This document shows positions 1-8,968 of a stretch of 64,000 bases of DNA, piece after piece. A program made the translations under genes and the position numbers. The stretch spans positions 1-64,000 of the forward strand of contig DATMRT010000081.1 in assembly GCA_035565975.1 (NCBI GenBank). The letters are read 5' to 3'. The notes below the pieces were generated by a model. It was not told where the DNA came from and made no database searches. It was given only the letters and a program-made list of their open reading frames with translations. The first letter of the stretch is position 1, and every line of letters starts with the position of its first letter. This stretch comes from Ga0077530 sp035565975 (GTDB lineage: Bacteria; Pseudomonadota; Alphaproteobacteria; Rhizobiales; Hyphomicrobiaceae).

Positions 1-846
1 CATCGACCATGGCCCGGCGATCGAGGCTATGCCGACAATGCTCCAGTGGAAGCCGCCTTCTGCGATGCCGAGCGCCAGCCCCCGCGCGAGATAGTCGACC
101 CAGTAGAGGGTGTGCGGCACGATCGCGATCGAGAAGAAGAAGTGACCAGCCAACAGCAGGCGCAGCGGCCACGACCATGGGCTCTCGCCAGCCGTCGCAT
201 CGCGCGCGTGCGCGGGCCTCGGCGTTGCTGCTTCAGGTGCGCCACGCCAGCCCCAGATGGCGAGGCACATCGCGGCAAATCCACATGCGGCAAGTCCGAT
301 CCATGCCGCGAGCAGGCTCTGTGCCAATAACCGCGGCACGAGCACGCCCGTCATGAAGATTGCAAGGCCGACGCCGGCAAAGACAAAGCTTGCCGCGACG
401 GGGCGCCGTCCGGCCGGCGCAGTGGCGGCGATGAGCGCAAGGCACATCACCATGATGATGCCGGCCGTGATGCCGACAAGGCCGCGCCAGAAGCCAAGCC
501 ACGCAAAACCGAGCGGCATCGCCGAGGCCGCCAGCGCGACCACCGAGAGCGCCGCCGCGGTCGAGAGCGTACGCACGGCACCGAAGCGTGCGCTCAACGA
601 TACCGAGATGAGCGCACCCAGGGCGAAGCCCGCGAAATTGAGCGCACCGACGCGGCCCGCCTCGAGTGCCGTGAGCTCGCCCGAGGAAATCAGCGCGGGC
701 ACCATCGCCGTATAGGAAAAGCGTCCGAGGCCGATGCCGATGAACATGCCGCCGCCGCCACCGAGCGCGACCCGTCGCCATGCCGGCCAGCCATCGGCGC
801 CAGCCCCAGCCTCAGGCGGCGGTTTGGCCGCCGCCTTGCTCCTCAT
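1..846 (-). CDS. YbfB/YjiJ-family MFS transporter (3' end outside window)
   Basis: About 282 residues are visible and the frame is still open at the window edge, so the C-terminal part is missing. The protein is strongly hydrophobic with repeated membrane segments. Near the N-terminus it has a glycine-rich segment followed by GLGRFSYTAMVPAL, the typical opening of YbfB/YjiJ-type major facilitator proteins. Members are predicted inner-membrane exporters of unknown substrate. The ATG at 846 overlaps the stop of the upstream gene as ATGA, so translation is probably coupled. It appears to be the last visible gene of a minus-strand run with lnt and the small exported protein. The family assignment rests on pattern recognition of the N-terminal half. 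Confidence 0.75.
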   Translation of the reverse strand, partial: MRSKAAAKPPPEAGAGADGWPAWRRVALGGGGGMFIGIGLGRFSYTAMVPALISSGELTALEAGRVGALNFAGFALGALISVSLSARFGAVRTLSTAAALSVVALAASAMPLGFAWLGFWRGLVGITAGIIMVMCLALIAATAPAGRRPVAASFVFAGVGLAIFMTGVLVPRLLAQSLLAAWIGLAACGFAAMCLAIWGWRGAPEAATPRPAHARDATAGESPWSWPLRLLLAGHFFFSIAIVPHTLYWVDYLARGLALGIAEGGFHWSIVGIASIAGPWSM

Positions 847-1418
847 CGGGCAAGCTCCCGATCGACCTTGCCGATGAGATAAGCCCACTTCTCGCGCTGC
901 GCCTCGACAAGGGCCTCCATGCGGTCCCGCAGGCGCGCCAAGGCGGCGCAGTCCGGGCTCGGCGCGGCCGATCCCTCGGCGCCCATGCGCTCGATGTCGG
1001 CGAGCAGTGCGCTGGACTGCTTGTCGTAGGCGTCCGTTTTCTCGTCCTGCACGATCGGCGCCGCCGCCTTGAGGAACTGATCGTGCGCCCAGCCGCGCTT
1101 ATCCTTGAGCTCGCGCAGCCGCGCCTGGAAGAGCGGGCGATTCTTGCTGGTCAGGTCTCGCAGGGCGGCAGCGGACTGGCCGACGACCGACTCGAAGGCC
1201 TCGCGCGTACAGCCCGGCTCCTGGCTCGACGCAGGACCGGAGACCGAGGCGAGGAGAGCAATGGACAGGAGCAGAAAAAACAACACGACGATGGGCGCGC
1301 GTACGGCAGCGCTCCCCCCCAACGCCTGATTTGTCCCACAACCGACCCGCAACCTAGAACTCCCTCCTCGCCGGCAGCGCCAGCTCGCCGCCGTCGCCCG
1401 TTCGTGGCCCAGCCACAA
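843..1418 (-). CDS. Small exported hypothetical protein
   Basis: The core of the product has a hydrophobic segment (VVLFFLLLSIALLASV) ending near a plausible signal cleavage site (ASSQ). A charged, probably helical domain of about 120 residues follows, with two cysteines. I recognise no family. The start is uncertain. The ATG at 1418 gives 191 codons with an odd Arg/Cys-rich leader, while a TTG near 1322 would put the signal peptide close to the N-terminus. The gene lies 28 bp after lnt and overlaps the MFS gene by ATGA, so it is probably in the lnt transcript. A periplasmic location is inferred from the signal-like segment only. Confidence 0.55.
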   Translation of the reverse strand: MWLGHERATAASWRCRRGGSSRLRVGCGTNQALGGSAAVRAPIVVLFFLLLSIALLASVSGPASSQEPGCTREAFESVVGQSAAALRDLTSKNRPLFQARLRELKDKRGWAHDQFLKAAAPIVQDEKTDAYDKQSSALLADIERMGAEGSAAPSPDCAALARLRDRMEALVEAQREKWAYLIGKVDRELAR

Positions 1419-1446
1419 GCGGCCGAATGTAGCTTTGTTCCCCCGA

Positions 1447-3075
1447 TCACGGAATAGCGGTCGCGCGGCCGGTCCGCAGCCGTCCGGCCAATACGATCAA
1501 CACGCCGCAAAGCAGCATCAGCGCGAACCCGAGATCCCCAAAACGGCTGTAGAGCGTCGGCGCCATGGCGGGCGGCACGCGCGCATCGATGACGCCTACC
1601 ACATCCAGGCCGAGCCAATGGAGGATGCGTCCGTGGCCGTCCACGACCGCGGAGATGCCATTGTTGGCGACCCGCAGCAGCGGCAGGCCCTCCTCGGCGG
1701 CCCGCACACGCGCCTGATGAAAATGCTGGCGGGGGCCGGTCGTATTGCCGAACCAGCCGTCGTTGGTGACATTCAGAAGGAAGCCCGGGCGCTCCTTTCC
1801 CTGAACGATGGCGCGCGGAAAGATCGCCTCGTAGCAGATGAGCGGCGCGAAGGACGGTGCGCGCGGCAGCGACATGAGCGGACGCGGATGCGGGCCGACC
1901 GTGAAGCCGCCGCGCCGGCGCGTCAGCGGCTCGAGACCGATGGCGTCGAGCCACGTATTGAGCGGCAGGTATTCGCCGAATGGAACGAGGTGGATCTTGT
2001 CATAAATCGCGACCGGCCGCCCGCCTGCGCCGAACGCGATGAGGCTGTTGTAGAGGCGGCGCTGCGCTTCGGGCCGGCTCGGGTCGGGTGGATCGGCGCG
2101 GAGTGCGCCGGAGACGAGAAACGCGCCCGCCGGCAGCGCCTTGCCAATGAGTTCCAGCGCCCGCGGCGAATCGAGCGGCAGGAACGGCATGGCCGCCTCG
2201 GGCCAGATCACGAGATCGACGCCCGCCGCGCCATCCTCGATACCCGCAGCGTTCTGCGTCGTAAGTTTAAGATGCAGGTCGAAGATGCGACGCTGGTGCT
2301 CGGACTGCCATTTCTCGCGCTGGGGCACGCTCGGTTGCACGAGACGCACGCGTGGCCCCTCTGCTGCTGCAGGCGCCGATTCGGACAGCTTCCAATGGCC
2401 GTAGGCCATGAGCGCCGCGATCGTCGCGAGCGTGATCGCGCCGCCGCGCCAAGTCGCACCATCCACCCAGGCCACCAGTGGCGCCGCCAGGACGAATACG
2501 GCGACGACGCTGAGCCCATAGATACCGATGAGCCCCGCCGACTGCATGAGGCTGTCGGGATAGGTGAGCGCGTATCCAATGACATTCCATGGGAAGCCAG
2601 TGAGCACGTGTCCGCGCAGCCATTCCGCGGCCCCGAGCGCGAGTGCCAGCGCCAGCACGCGCATGAGGCCCGGTCGCCATGCGAACGCTGCGACCGCTGC
2701 CGCGCCAGCCCAGAACAATGCGAGCCCCGCCGGCATGAGCGTCACCGCAATAGGGATCAGCAGCGCGAACTTCTCGGCCTCCACCAGAAAGGCCTCGCCG
2801 ATCCAGAAGAGCCCGGCGAAGAAGTAGCCGAACGCGAACAGCCAGACCACGAGTGCCGCCTGTATGGCAGGTCGCTGCCGCCACGTGCCGCCCGATCTAG
2901 ACAATACCGCGCCGTCGAGCAGCCACACCAGCACCGGGAGCGTCAGGATGAGTACCGGCCACAGAAGAAAGGGCGCCATGGCGAGCACCGAGAGAGCACC
3001 CGCCGACGTCGCCAGCGCCATCCGCTGCCACCCGGCGCGCGTGCGCACCCAGCCGGCTAATCGCTCGATCTGCAT
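1447..3075 (-). CDS. lnt: Apolipoprotein N-acyltransferase
   Basis: Lnt adds the third acyl chain to the N-terminal cysteine of lipoproteins in the inner membrane, taking it from phospholipid. The 542-residue protein has about eight hydrophobic N-terminal segments and then a nitrilase-like domain from about residue 243. The catalytic triad is visible: Glu293 in VIWPEAAMP, Lys360 in YDKIHLVPFGEY and Cys414 in LICYEAIFP. Length matches the family. It begins 12 bp after the acyl-CoA ligase stop and is followed by two coupled genes. In many alphaproteobacteria lnt sits elsewhere, beside hemolysin-like corC or ybeY. That set is absent here. Confidence 0.96.
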   Translation of the reverse strand: MQIERLAGWVRTRAGWQRMALATSAGALSVLAMAPFLLWPVLILTLPVLVWLLDGAVLSRSGGTWRQRPAIQAALVVWLFAFGYFFAGLFWIGEAFLVEAEKFALLIPIAVTLMPAGLALFWAGAAAVAAFAWRPGLMRVLALALALGAAEWLRGHVLTGFPWNVIGYALTYPDSLMQSAGLIGIYGLSVVAVFVLAAPLVAWVDGATWRGGAITLATIAALMAYGHWKLSESAPAAAEGPRVRLVQPSVPQREKWQSEHQRRIFDLHLKLTTQNAAGIEDGAAGVDLVIWPEAAMPFLPLDSPRALELIGKALPAGAFLVSGALRADPPDPSRPEAQRRLYNSLIAFGAGGRPVAIYDKIHLVPFGEYLPLNTWLDAIGLEPLTRRRGGFTVGPHPRPLMSLPRAPSFAPLICYEAIFPRAIVQGKERPGFLLNVTNDGWFGNTTGPRQHFHQARVRAAEEGLPLLRVANNGISAVVDGHGRILHWLGLDVVGVIDARVPPAMAPTLYSRFGDLGFALMLLCGVLIVLAGRLRTGRATAIP

Positions 3076-3087
3076 GAATGCCGGCGC

Positions 3088-4617
3088 CTACTCGCGGCCC
3101 TCCTCGATGAGCTGTGTGCGCAGCTCCGTCTTGAGGATCTTGCCATAGTTGTTCTTCGGGAGCGCCGTGACGAACCGGTAGCCCCGCGGGCGCTTGTAGC
3201 GCGCGATATTGTCGAGACAGAGCCCGTCGAGGTCGCCCGCCTCCACCTGCGCCTCGGGACGGCGCACGACATAGGCGATCACCTCCTCGCCCCAGTCGGC
3301 GTGCGGGCGCGAGACGACAGCGACCTCGAGCACGGCGGGGTGAGTCAGCAGGACCTCCTCGATCTCGCGCGGATAGATGTTCGAGCCACCCGAGATGATC
3401 ATATCCTTGGAGCGATCCTTGATCGTGAGAAAGCCTTCCTCGTCCATCGCGCCAAGATCGCCGGTCCAGAGCCAGCCGTCGCGCAACGCCTTGGCGTTCG
3501 CTTCCGCGTTCGCCCAATAACCCTTCATGACGACGTCGCTGCGCGTCACGATCTCCCCGATCTCGCCGCGCGGCAGCTCGCGGCCGGCCTCGTCGACGAC
3601 TTTGATCGCACAACCAGTGCGCGCAATCCCTGTCGATCCCAGACGCTCGTCGAAGCGCGGATGATCGCTCTCGACGTGCATCCATTTCGGCAGGCCCGAG
3701 ATGGTCATCGGCGCCTCGCCCTGGCCGAAGAGCTGGTAGAACTTCGGCCCGAAGACCTCCATCGCGCGCTTGATATCGGCGACGTACATCGGCGCGCCAC
3801 CATAGCTGATCGTCTTGAGGTTGCGCGTGTCGGCCGATCCCGCGAGGGGATGCGTCACGAGCCGCGTCACCATGGTCGGTGCGGCGAACATGGCGACGTT
3901 CGAGTGCGACGGCAGCGCCTTCAGAATGCGCTCGGGCTCGAAGGACCCGGGGATGATCACGTTGTGTCCGCCGCGTGCGACGAAAGCGACAGCCCAGCAG
4001 CCCGAGCCGTGCGACAGGGGCGCGGCATGAAAGCACGTATCGCGATGATCGATATGATCGATATCCGTGCAATAGGCGTGCGCGCAGAAGAGCAGGTTCC
4101 GATGCGTCAGGATCGCGCCCTTCGGGCGCCCCGTCGTGCCGCTCGTATAGAAGAGCCACGCCTCGTCCTCGATCCCCGTCGGCGCCTCGCGCTGCGCCTC
4201 TCCTTCCAGCAGCGCCGCATGATCGCGTGATCCCGTCACGATGATCGGCGGTAGGGACGCGCCGTTCGGCAGGTCGGCGAGCTGCGACGCCTTGTCCGGT
4301 GTGACGACGCAGAGCTTCGCGCCGGAATTGTCGAGGATCCACTGCAGCTCTCTGGCATGAAGCTTGGCGTTGATCGGAACCGCCGCCAGTCCTGCCCGCC
4401 AGGCGCCGAACATGATGGGTAGGTATTCGAGGCAGTTCTCCATCCAGATGCCGACCCTGTCACCGGGCTTCAGGCTGTGACGCGCCCTGAGCACACCGGC
4501 AATGCGCGCCACCTGGTCCTCGAGTGCGGCGTAGGAAAGTGAGCGGCCCTCCTCCGTGACCGCGGGCCGGTGGGGCTGGAATTCAGCCACCCGCTGCAAT
4601 GTATAGGACAGGTTCAT
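3088..4617 (-). CDS. Acyl-CoA synthetase (AMP-dependent ligase)
   Basis: This 509-residue enzyme belongs to the ANL superfamily and activates a carboxylic acid to its CoA thioester through an acyl-adenylate. Visible motifs are the P-loop-like YTSGTTGRPKGAILTH, the hinge region GWLWTGDLGAMDEEGFL with DRSKDMIISGGSNIYP, and the C-terminal lysine in NNYGKILKTEL. The ATG at 4617 is preferred because GAGGGAAC lies just upstream and the family begins near there. Earlier in-frame ATGs would overlap the divergent HAD gene. The substrate cannot be read from sequence; medium/long-chain or aryl acids are possible. It is divergent from the HAD gene, with an 85-bp gap for promoters. Confidence 0.9.
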   Translation of the reverse strand: MNLSYTLQRVAEFQPHRPAVTEEGRSLSYAALEDQVARIAGVLRARHSLKPGDRVGIWMENCLEYLPIMFGAWRAGLAAVPINAKLHARELQWILDNSGAKLCVVTPDKASQLADLPNGASLPPIIVTGSRDHAALLEGEAQREAPTGIEDEAWLFYTSGTTGRPKGAILTHRNLLFCAHAYCTDIDHIDHRDTCFHAAPLSHGSGCWAVAFVARGGHNVIIPGSFEPERILKALPSHSNVAMFAAPTMVTRLVTHPLAGSADTRNLKTISYGGAPMYVADIKRAMEVFGPKFYQLFGQGEAPMTISGLPKWMHVESDHPRFDERLGSTGIARTGCAIKVVDEAGRELPRGEIGEIVTRSDVVMKGYWANAEANAKALRDGWLWTGDLGAMDEEGFLTIKDRSKDMIISGGSNIYPREIEEVLLTHPAVLEVAVVSRPHADWGEEVIAYVVRRPEAQVEAGDLDGLCLDNIARYKRPRGYRFVTALPKNNYGKILKTELRTQLIEEGRE

Positions 4618-4702
4618 GCCGTTCCCTCGCCGCCTCCCTCCAACCGGTTCGCGGGCGCGTTCCGTTCGCGCACCCGTTCGATCCCTGTTATACACACGCG
4701 CC

Positions 4703-5386
4703 ATGAAGCTCGTCATTTTCGATTGCGACGGCACGCTGATCGACAGTCAGCACGCCATCTACGGCAGCATGTCGCTGGCCTTCGGTGCGCACGGCCTGCC
4801 CGCCCCGAGCCGCGCCGAGGTGCTCGGCATCGTCGGGCTTTCCTTGCCTCAGGCCCTCGCCGTGCTTGCGCCGCGCGAGAGCGAGGCGGTGCGCCACAGG
4901 ATTATCGATGCTTACAAGAACGGCTTCGTCGGCGTCCGCGCGCAGCCGGACCATCAGGAAACCCTGTACGATGGCCTTTCCGCAGCGGTCGCCGCACTCT
5001 CAGCCCGGACGGATCTGGTTCTCGGCATTGCGACGGGAAAATCGAAACGCGGGGTCGCCCGCCTGCTCGCCCAGGAAGGGTGGGAAGGCCACTTCGTGAC
5101 CATCCAGACGGCCGACGATCATCCTTCGAAACCCCACCCCTCCATGATCCTGCAGGCCATGGCCGAAACCGGCGCCGCGCCGCATGAGACCATCATGGTC
5201 GGCGATACGACCTACGACATGGAAATGGCGCTCAATGCCGGTGTCGGCGCCATCGGCGTCGGCTGGGGCTATCACGCGGGCGAGCGTTTGATCGATGCGG
5301 GCGCCCGGATTGTCGTCAGCGAAGGCGCCGGACTGCTGGCGGCCATCGAACGGCAGTTGACCGGAGAGAAGGGAGCCGCACCGTGA
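4703..5386 (+). CDS. HAD-IA family hydrolase (phosphoglycolate phosphatase-like)
   Basis: This 227-residue HAD superfamily phosphatase shows all four motifs. They are FDCDGTLIDS with nucleophile Asp8 and Asp10, the Thr in GIATGKSKRG, the Lys in SKPHPSM, and MVGDTTYDMEMALNAG with the metal-binding acids. A helical cap domain lies between motifs I and II. The probable role is hydrolysis of a small phosphate ester in the cytosol; the substrate is unknown. Its stop overlaps the GTG of the ATP12 gene as GTGA, indicating coupled translation. This HAD-ATP12 pairing is common in alphaproteobacteria. Confidence 0.9.
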   Translation: MKLVIFDCDGTLIDSQHAIYGSMSLAFGAHGLPAPSRAEVLGIVGLSLPQALAVLAPRESEAVRHRIIDAYKNGFVGVRAQPDHQETLYDGLSAAVAALSARTDLVLGIATGKSKRGVARLLAQEGWEGHFVTIQTADDHPSKPHPSMILQAMAETGAAPHETIMVGDTTYDMEMALNAGVGAIGVGWGYHAGERLIDAGARIVVSEGAGLLAAIERQLTGEKGAAP

Positions 5387-6105
5387 GCGACACGCGGCAA
5401 ACGCCCAAGCGCTTCTACAAAGACGTGACGGTCGCGGCTCGCGGCAGCGGCCACGCGGTGCACCTCGACGGCCGCCCGCTCAGAACACCAGGCAAGCTCG
5501 TGCTGGTCCTCCCCACGCCCCAGATGGCAGAGGCCATTGCCGCCGAATGGTCGGCGCAAGGCGCAACGATCGATCCCATGAGCATGCCGCTCACCCGCCT
5601 CGCCAACAGTGTCCGCGATCAGGTCGAAGGCCGCGAGCCGGAAGTCCGCGCTGACATCGTGAAGTATGCCGGCAGCGATCTTCTCTGTTATCGCGCTGAC
5701 GGCCCCGCTGAACTCGTCGCTCAGCAGGCGGCGGCGTGGGATCCCATGCTCGATTGGGCACGTGAGACCTTCGGCGCCGATCTCGCCGTCTGCACTGGGC
5801 TCATGCCCGTCGATCAGACAGCGGCATCACGTGCGGCGATCGAAGCCGCCGTGGCGAAGCTCGAGTCCTTCCGCCTCGCCTCGGCGCATGTCGTCACGAC
5901 TCTGCTCGGCTCGGTCGTCCTCATGCTGGCGGCCGACGCCGGGCGCCTGACGCCGGAAGAAGCCTGGCGGGCGGCCCACATCGATGAGGAATGGCAAATC
6001 TCCAAATGGGGAGAGGATGCCGAGGCGGCGCGGCGGCAGGAAAAGAGAAAGACCGAGTTCCTCGCCGCCGTCCGGCTCAACAGGCTACTTGAACCTTCGC
6101 CGTAA
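5383..6105 (+). CDS. ATP12-family F1-ATPase assembly chaperone
   Basis: The 240-residue product is homologous to mitochondrial Atp12, which binds the free alpha subunit of F1 and prevents aggregation before assembly. Recognisable features are the N-terminal RFYKDVTV, the strand HLDGRPLRTPGK, the MPLTRLANSVRDQV helix and the Trp/acid-rich C-terminal segment ending near DEEWQISKWGEDAEAARR. It uses a GTG start inside the HAD stop codon. It ends 8 bp before the convergent TadG gene. Length is typical for bacterial members. Confidence 0.93.
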   Translation: MSDTRQTPKRFYKDVTVAARGSGHAVHLDGRPLRTPGKLVLVLPTPQMAEAIAAEWSAQGATIDPMSMPLTRLANSVRDQVEGREPEVRADIVKYAGSDLLCYRADGPAELVAQQAAAWDPMLDWARETFGADLAVCTGLMPVDQTAASRAAIEAAVAKLESFRLASAHVVTTLLGSVVLMLAADAGRLTPEEAWRAAHIDEEWQISKWGEDAEAARRQEKRKTEFLAAVRLNRLLEPSP

Positions 6106-6113
6106 GGCCTGCC

Positions 6114-7379
6114 TCAGGAGCTGAGGCGCAGGTTGTTGAGTTCCGTCGCAATGGCACGGAAAGCGGCACGAAGCTTCTCGCCGTCTGTCGCTTCGAAAAA
6201 GCTCGTGTCCGTGCTCGCGCAGCTCCGCAGTGTCTCGAGCGCCGCCGAAGGCGCCTGGAAGCCGATAGCATAGACTCGAATGCCCTGCGCCTTCATGGCC
6301 GTGCAGGTGTCGACCGCCATGGTCGCGGCATTGTCGGCCGTGCTGGAGTGGTCGCCGCCATTGATGCCGCCGATCGTGTTGTAGATTCCGTCCGTCATGA
6401 CGACGACAGCCTTGATGGTCTTGCCGTCGTTGTAGCGCGCCGGCTCCGATGACGACGGCCAGATGCCGGCCCACTCGGGAGAGAGCAGGTACCAGCCCCA
6501 GGCCGTCCCGAGGTGGCCGGCCGTCGTGCCGCCATCGGTGTAGCCTTCGACCGTACTGCGCAGGATGTCCTTGTCGTCGCTGAGCGGCACGATGGCGGCG
6601 CTGCTCGGGCACGACTGGATGCTACGGCCGCTCAGATCCTCCCGCACCTTCAGGGCGCGCAGCCCGACCGCGGGTGCCTCGCTCGCCTGATCGGCGAGAT
6701 TGCGGCGCTCATAGACGCAGCCGTCGCGCGAGCGGCCGTCGCTGACGGCGGCTGCATAAGAGCCGGCGTTCACACCCGCGGAGAACGGTGCAAGCCCGAC
6801 GCGGACCTTGTTCGTCGTCCCCTCGTCGGGGAGCACGATATCGAGGAGATCCTTGACCGCGACCTTGAGATCCGCGAGGCGGCTGCCGCGCATGGAACCC
6901 GTCACATCGAGCTGGAGGGCAAGCTCGATATCCTGGCTCTGATAAATGGCTGTCGCAGCCACCGGCACGGCAATGCTGTCGACGCCTGCGAGGCGGCCGA
7001 ACACTGTCGGCACATGGCTCGCCAGCGTGAGCGCGATCGAGTTGATATCGCGATTCACCGCGATATCGAGGTCGTCGATGACCGCGTAGTTGCCGCCCGT
7101 GCCGGCGATATTGATCTCGAAATAACGCTTTGCCACCTCCTTGAGCTCGTCGTCCGTAAGGTGGGACACACGCATGGTCTTGGCAGCCGAAAGCGCGGCC
7201 GCATCGAGCGCGGTCGTCATCTTGGTCGCTGCGTGATAGACGCGGCCGGAGTCGATCGCGAGCCCGGCCACCAGCGTCAGGACGAGCGTCACGAGCCCGA
7301 AGGTGACGGCGATTGAGCCCTCCTCGGCTTTGCGGAACCGCGCGACTAGTTGTTCGTACTGCGTGCGCATGAGTGTCAT
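6114..7379 (-). CDS. TadG-like pilus assembly protein with vWA domain
   Basis: The 421-residue protein opens with a TadE/TadG-type segment: EEGSIAVTFGLVTLV followed by a membrane helix and DSGRVYHAATKMTTALDAAALSAA. A von Willebrand A domain follows, with a MIDAS-like LQLDVTGSMRG near residue 155 and VVVMTDGIYN later. Such proteins are pseudopilin-like, membrane-anchored parts of Flp/Tad adhesion pili, but no other tad gene is in the window, so this copy is isolated. It is convergent with ATP12. The 285 bp upstream is free of other genes and should hold its promoter. Confidence 0.85.
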   Translation of the reverse strand: MTLMRTQYEQLVARFRKAEEGSIAVTFGLVTLVLTLVAGLAIDSGRVYHAATKMTTALDAAALSAAKTMRVSHLTDDELKEVAKRYFEINIAGTGGNYAVIDDLDIAVNRDINSIALTLASHVPTVFGRLAGVDSIAVPVAATAIYQSQDIELALQLDVTGSMRGSRLADLKVAVKDLLDIVLPDEGTTNKVRVGLAPFSAGVNAGSYAAAVSDGRSRDGCVYERRNLADQASEAPAVGLRALKVREDLSGRSIQSCPSSAAIVPLSDDKDILRSTVEGYTDGGTTAGHLGTAWGWYLLSPEWAGIWPSSSEPARYNDGKTIKAVVVMTDGIYNTIGGINGGDHSSTADNAATMAVDTCTAMKAQGIRVYAIGFQAPSAALETLRSCASTDTSFFEATDGEKLRAAFRAIATELNNLRLSS

Positions 7380-7664
7380 CCTGGGACAATCGACAACGAT
7401 TGCCGGGATGCGTGCAGCGCACGTGCCGGGCCGATCCGGCCAGCCACGATTAAGCGCGGGTTAATGGACGCAACACAATTGTAAGGTTGACGCGCGCTTA
7501 AACTCGGCGCCGGAACGGCACGGAATGAGCGCTATGAGCCGGTTTTCTGCCCCAGACGACGAGCGTGGCCCCGGTGGCACTCGACATCCATCTCACTCGG
7601 CCGGGCGCACGCCGTATCGTTCCGGTACCGGAAATTAACTTCCGGGCTGGCTTAACGCATTTCC
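7380..7664. other. Intergenic region upstream of the TadG-like gene
   Basis: No convincing gene is seen in these 285 bp. The part nearest the TadG-like gene is locally A/T-richer (around 7445-7505, containing GGGTTAATGG and ACACAATTGTAAGG). It is a reasonable place for a minus-strand promoter, though I cannot assign -35 and -10 boxes with confidence. The SDHAF4-like gene ends at 7665, so its transcript also terminates here. No T-tracted hairpin was recognised. Confidence 0.35.
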
Positions 7665-7919
7665 TCAGAAATCCGAGATAATGCCGCCCTTCTCCCAATC
7701 GCCGTAGCGGGCGGGATCGGGGCCTGCCTGCCCGCCTTTTTCGACCGGAGGCTCCTTGGCGGCGGCATCCTGCTGCCGGCGCCGCTCTTCGGCCTCGGCC
7801 AGCGCCCGCTGCGCCTCCGGGCTCAGGGGCTTTCGGGGGGCCTCGGGGTTCTCTGGAACCCCGGCTGGTTTGTCTTTACTGCTCACGTCGGCTTCCCCGT
7901 CGTGCAATCCATCTGGCAT
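7665..7919 (-). CDS. DUF1674 protein, SDHAF4-like succinate dehydrogenase assembly factor
   Basis: The 84-residue product ends in the diagnostic DUF1674 signature DPARYGDWEKGGIISDF. Its eukaryotic homologue SDHAF4/Sdh8 binds the flavinated SdhA subunit and protects complex II assembly. The N-terminal half is low-complexity and charged, with a run of Arg, Glu and Gln. The ATG at 7919 lacks a clear ribosome site. A GTG at 7886 preceded by GGGGAAG is an alternative start. It is divergent from htpX. An SdhE homologue, another SDH factor, lies 5 kb away. Confidence 0.85.
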   Translation of the reverse strand: MPDGLHDGEADVSSKDKPAGVPENPEAPRKPLSPEAQRALAEAEERRRQQDAAAKEPPVEKGGQAGPDPARYGDWEKGGIISDF

Positions 7920-8003
7920 TTCGGGCGACTACTTACCATATATCGTCCGCATGTTCCGTCTCCCCGATTTGAGGTTGGGCCGCCGGAATTCAAGGAGTGC
8001 TCG

Positions 8004-8954
8004 ATGTCCTACACCAAGACCGCCATGCTGCTCGCCCTGCTGACCGCGATTTTCGTGGCCATCGGAGGCATTGCCGGCGGCCAGACCGGCATGGTCATCG
8101 CCTTCGTCATCGCGCTGGCGATGAATGCCTTCAGCTTCTGGCAATCCGACAAGATGGTGCTGCGGATGCACGACGCCGAGGAGGTGGACGAGCATTCGGC
8201 GCCGGAATACGTCAACATGGTGCGGGAGCTGGCCGCGCGCGCCGAGCTGCCCATGCCTAAGGTCTACGTTCTGCACAACCCGCAGCCCAATGCCTTCGCG
8301 ACGGGCCGCAACCCGCAGAACGCCGCCGTCGCCGCCACCACCGGTCTTCTCGAGTCACTTTCACACGAGGAAGTCGCCGGCGTGATGGCGCACGAGTTGG
8401 CGCACATCAAGAACCGCGACACACTCATCATGACGGTCGCCGCCACCATCGGCGGTGCCATCTCCATGCTTGCCCAGTGGCTGCAGTTCCACGCCCTCTT
8501 CGGGGGCAACCGCAACAACGGCGGCGTCGGCATTCTCGGGACGCTCGCCGCGATCATCCTCGCGCCGCTTGCCGCCATGCTCGTGCAGATGGCCATCAGC
8601 CGCTCGCGCGAGTATCAGGCGGACCGGATGGGCGCGCTCATCTGCGGCAATCCGCTCTGGCTCTCCTCGGCGCTGAAGAAGATCTCCGGCATTGCCCAGC
8701 ACGTCGAGAACCCCACGGCCGAAGCTGCGCCCGCGACCGCGCACATCTTCATCATCAACCCGCTCTCGGGGCACGGCATCGACAATTTCTTCTCGACGCA
8801 CCCCAGCACGGAGAACCGCGTTGCCGAGCTCGAGGCGCAGGCGCGCGAGATGGGTGTGACGAGCTTTCGCTCAGGCCCGACGCCGACGGTGCAACCGTCG
8901 AGCGGGCCATGGTCCGGCGGTGGATCGGCACGCCGCGGCGGCCCATGGGGTTGA
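8004..8954 (+). CDS. htpX: Membrane zinc metalloprotease HtpX
   Basis: HtpX is an inner-membrane M48 protease that degrades damaged membrane proteins and is usually stress-induced. The 316-residue product has two N-terminal membrane helices and the zinc motif HELAH (His130, Glu131, His134). Two further hydrophobic segments follow, then SREYQADRMGA carrying the third ligand Glu. The ATG at 8004 is chosen because AAGGAGTGCTCG sits directly before it; longer in-frame starts lack this. The Gly/Ser/Arg-rich C-terminal tail (GPWSGGGSARRGG) is common in rhizobial members. It is followed after 14 bp by rsmB. Confidence 0.95.
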   Translation: MSYTKTAMLLALLTAIFVAIGGIAGGQTGMVIAFVIALAMNAFSFWQSDKMVLRMHDAEEVDEHSAPEYVNMVRELAARAELPMPKVYVLHNPQPNAFATGRNPQNAAVAATTGLLESLSHEEVAGVMAHELAHIKNRDTLIMTVAATIGGAISMLAQWLQFHALFGGNRNNGGVGILGTLAAIILAPLAAMLVQMAISRSREYQADRMGALICGNPLWLSSALKKISGIAQHVENPTAEAAPATAHIFIINPLSGHGIDNFFSTHPSTENRVAELEAQAREMGVTSFRSGPTPTVQPSSGPWSGGGSARRGGPWG

Positions 8955-8968
8955 TGCGGGGCTGATGC

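Noticed and set aside
1435..3060. A 541-codon plus-strand frame opposite lnt
   Set aside because: Low-complexity Arg/His/Gln-rich translation with no motif; Lnt on the other strand has all catalytic residues.
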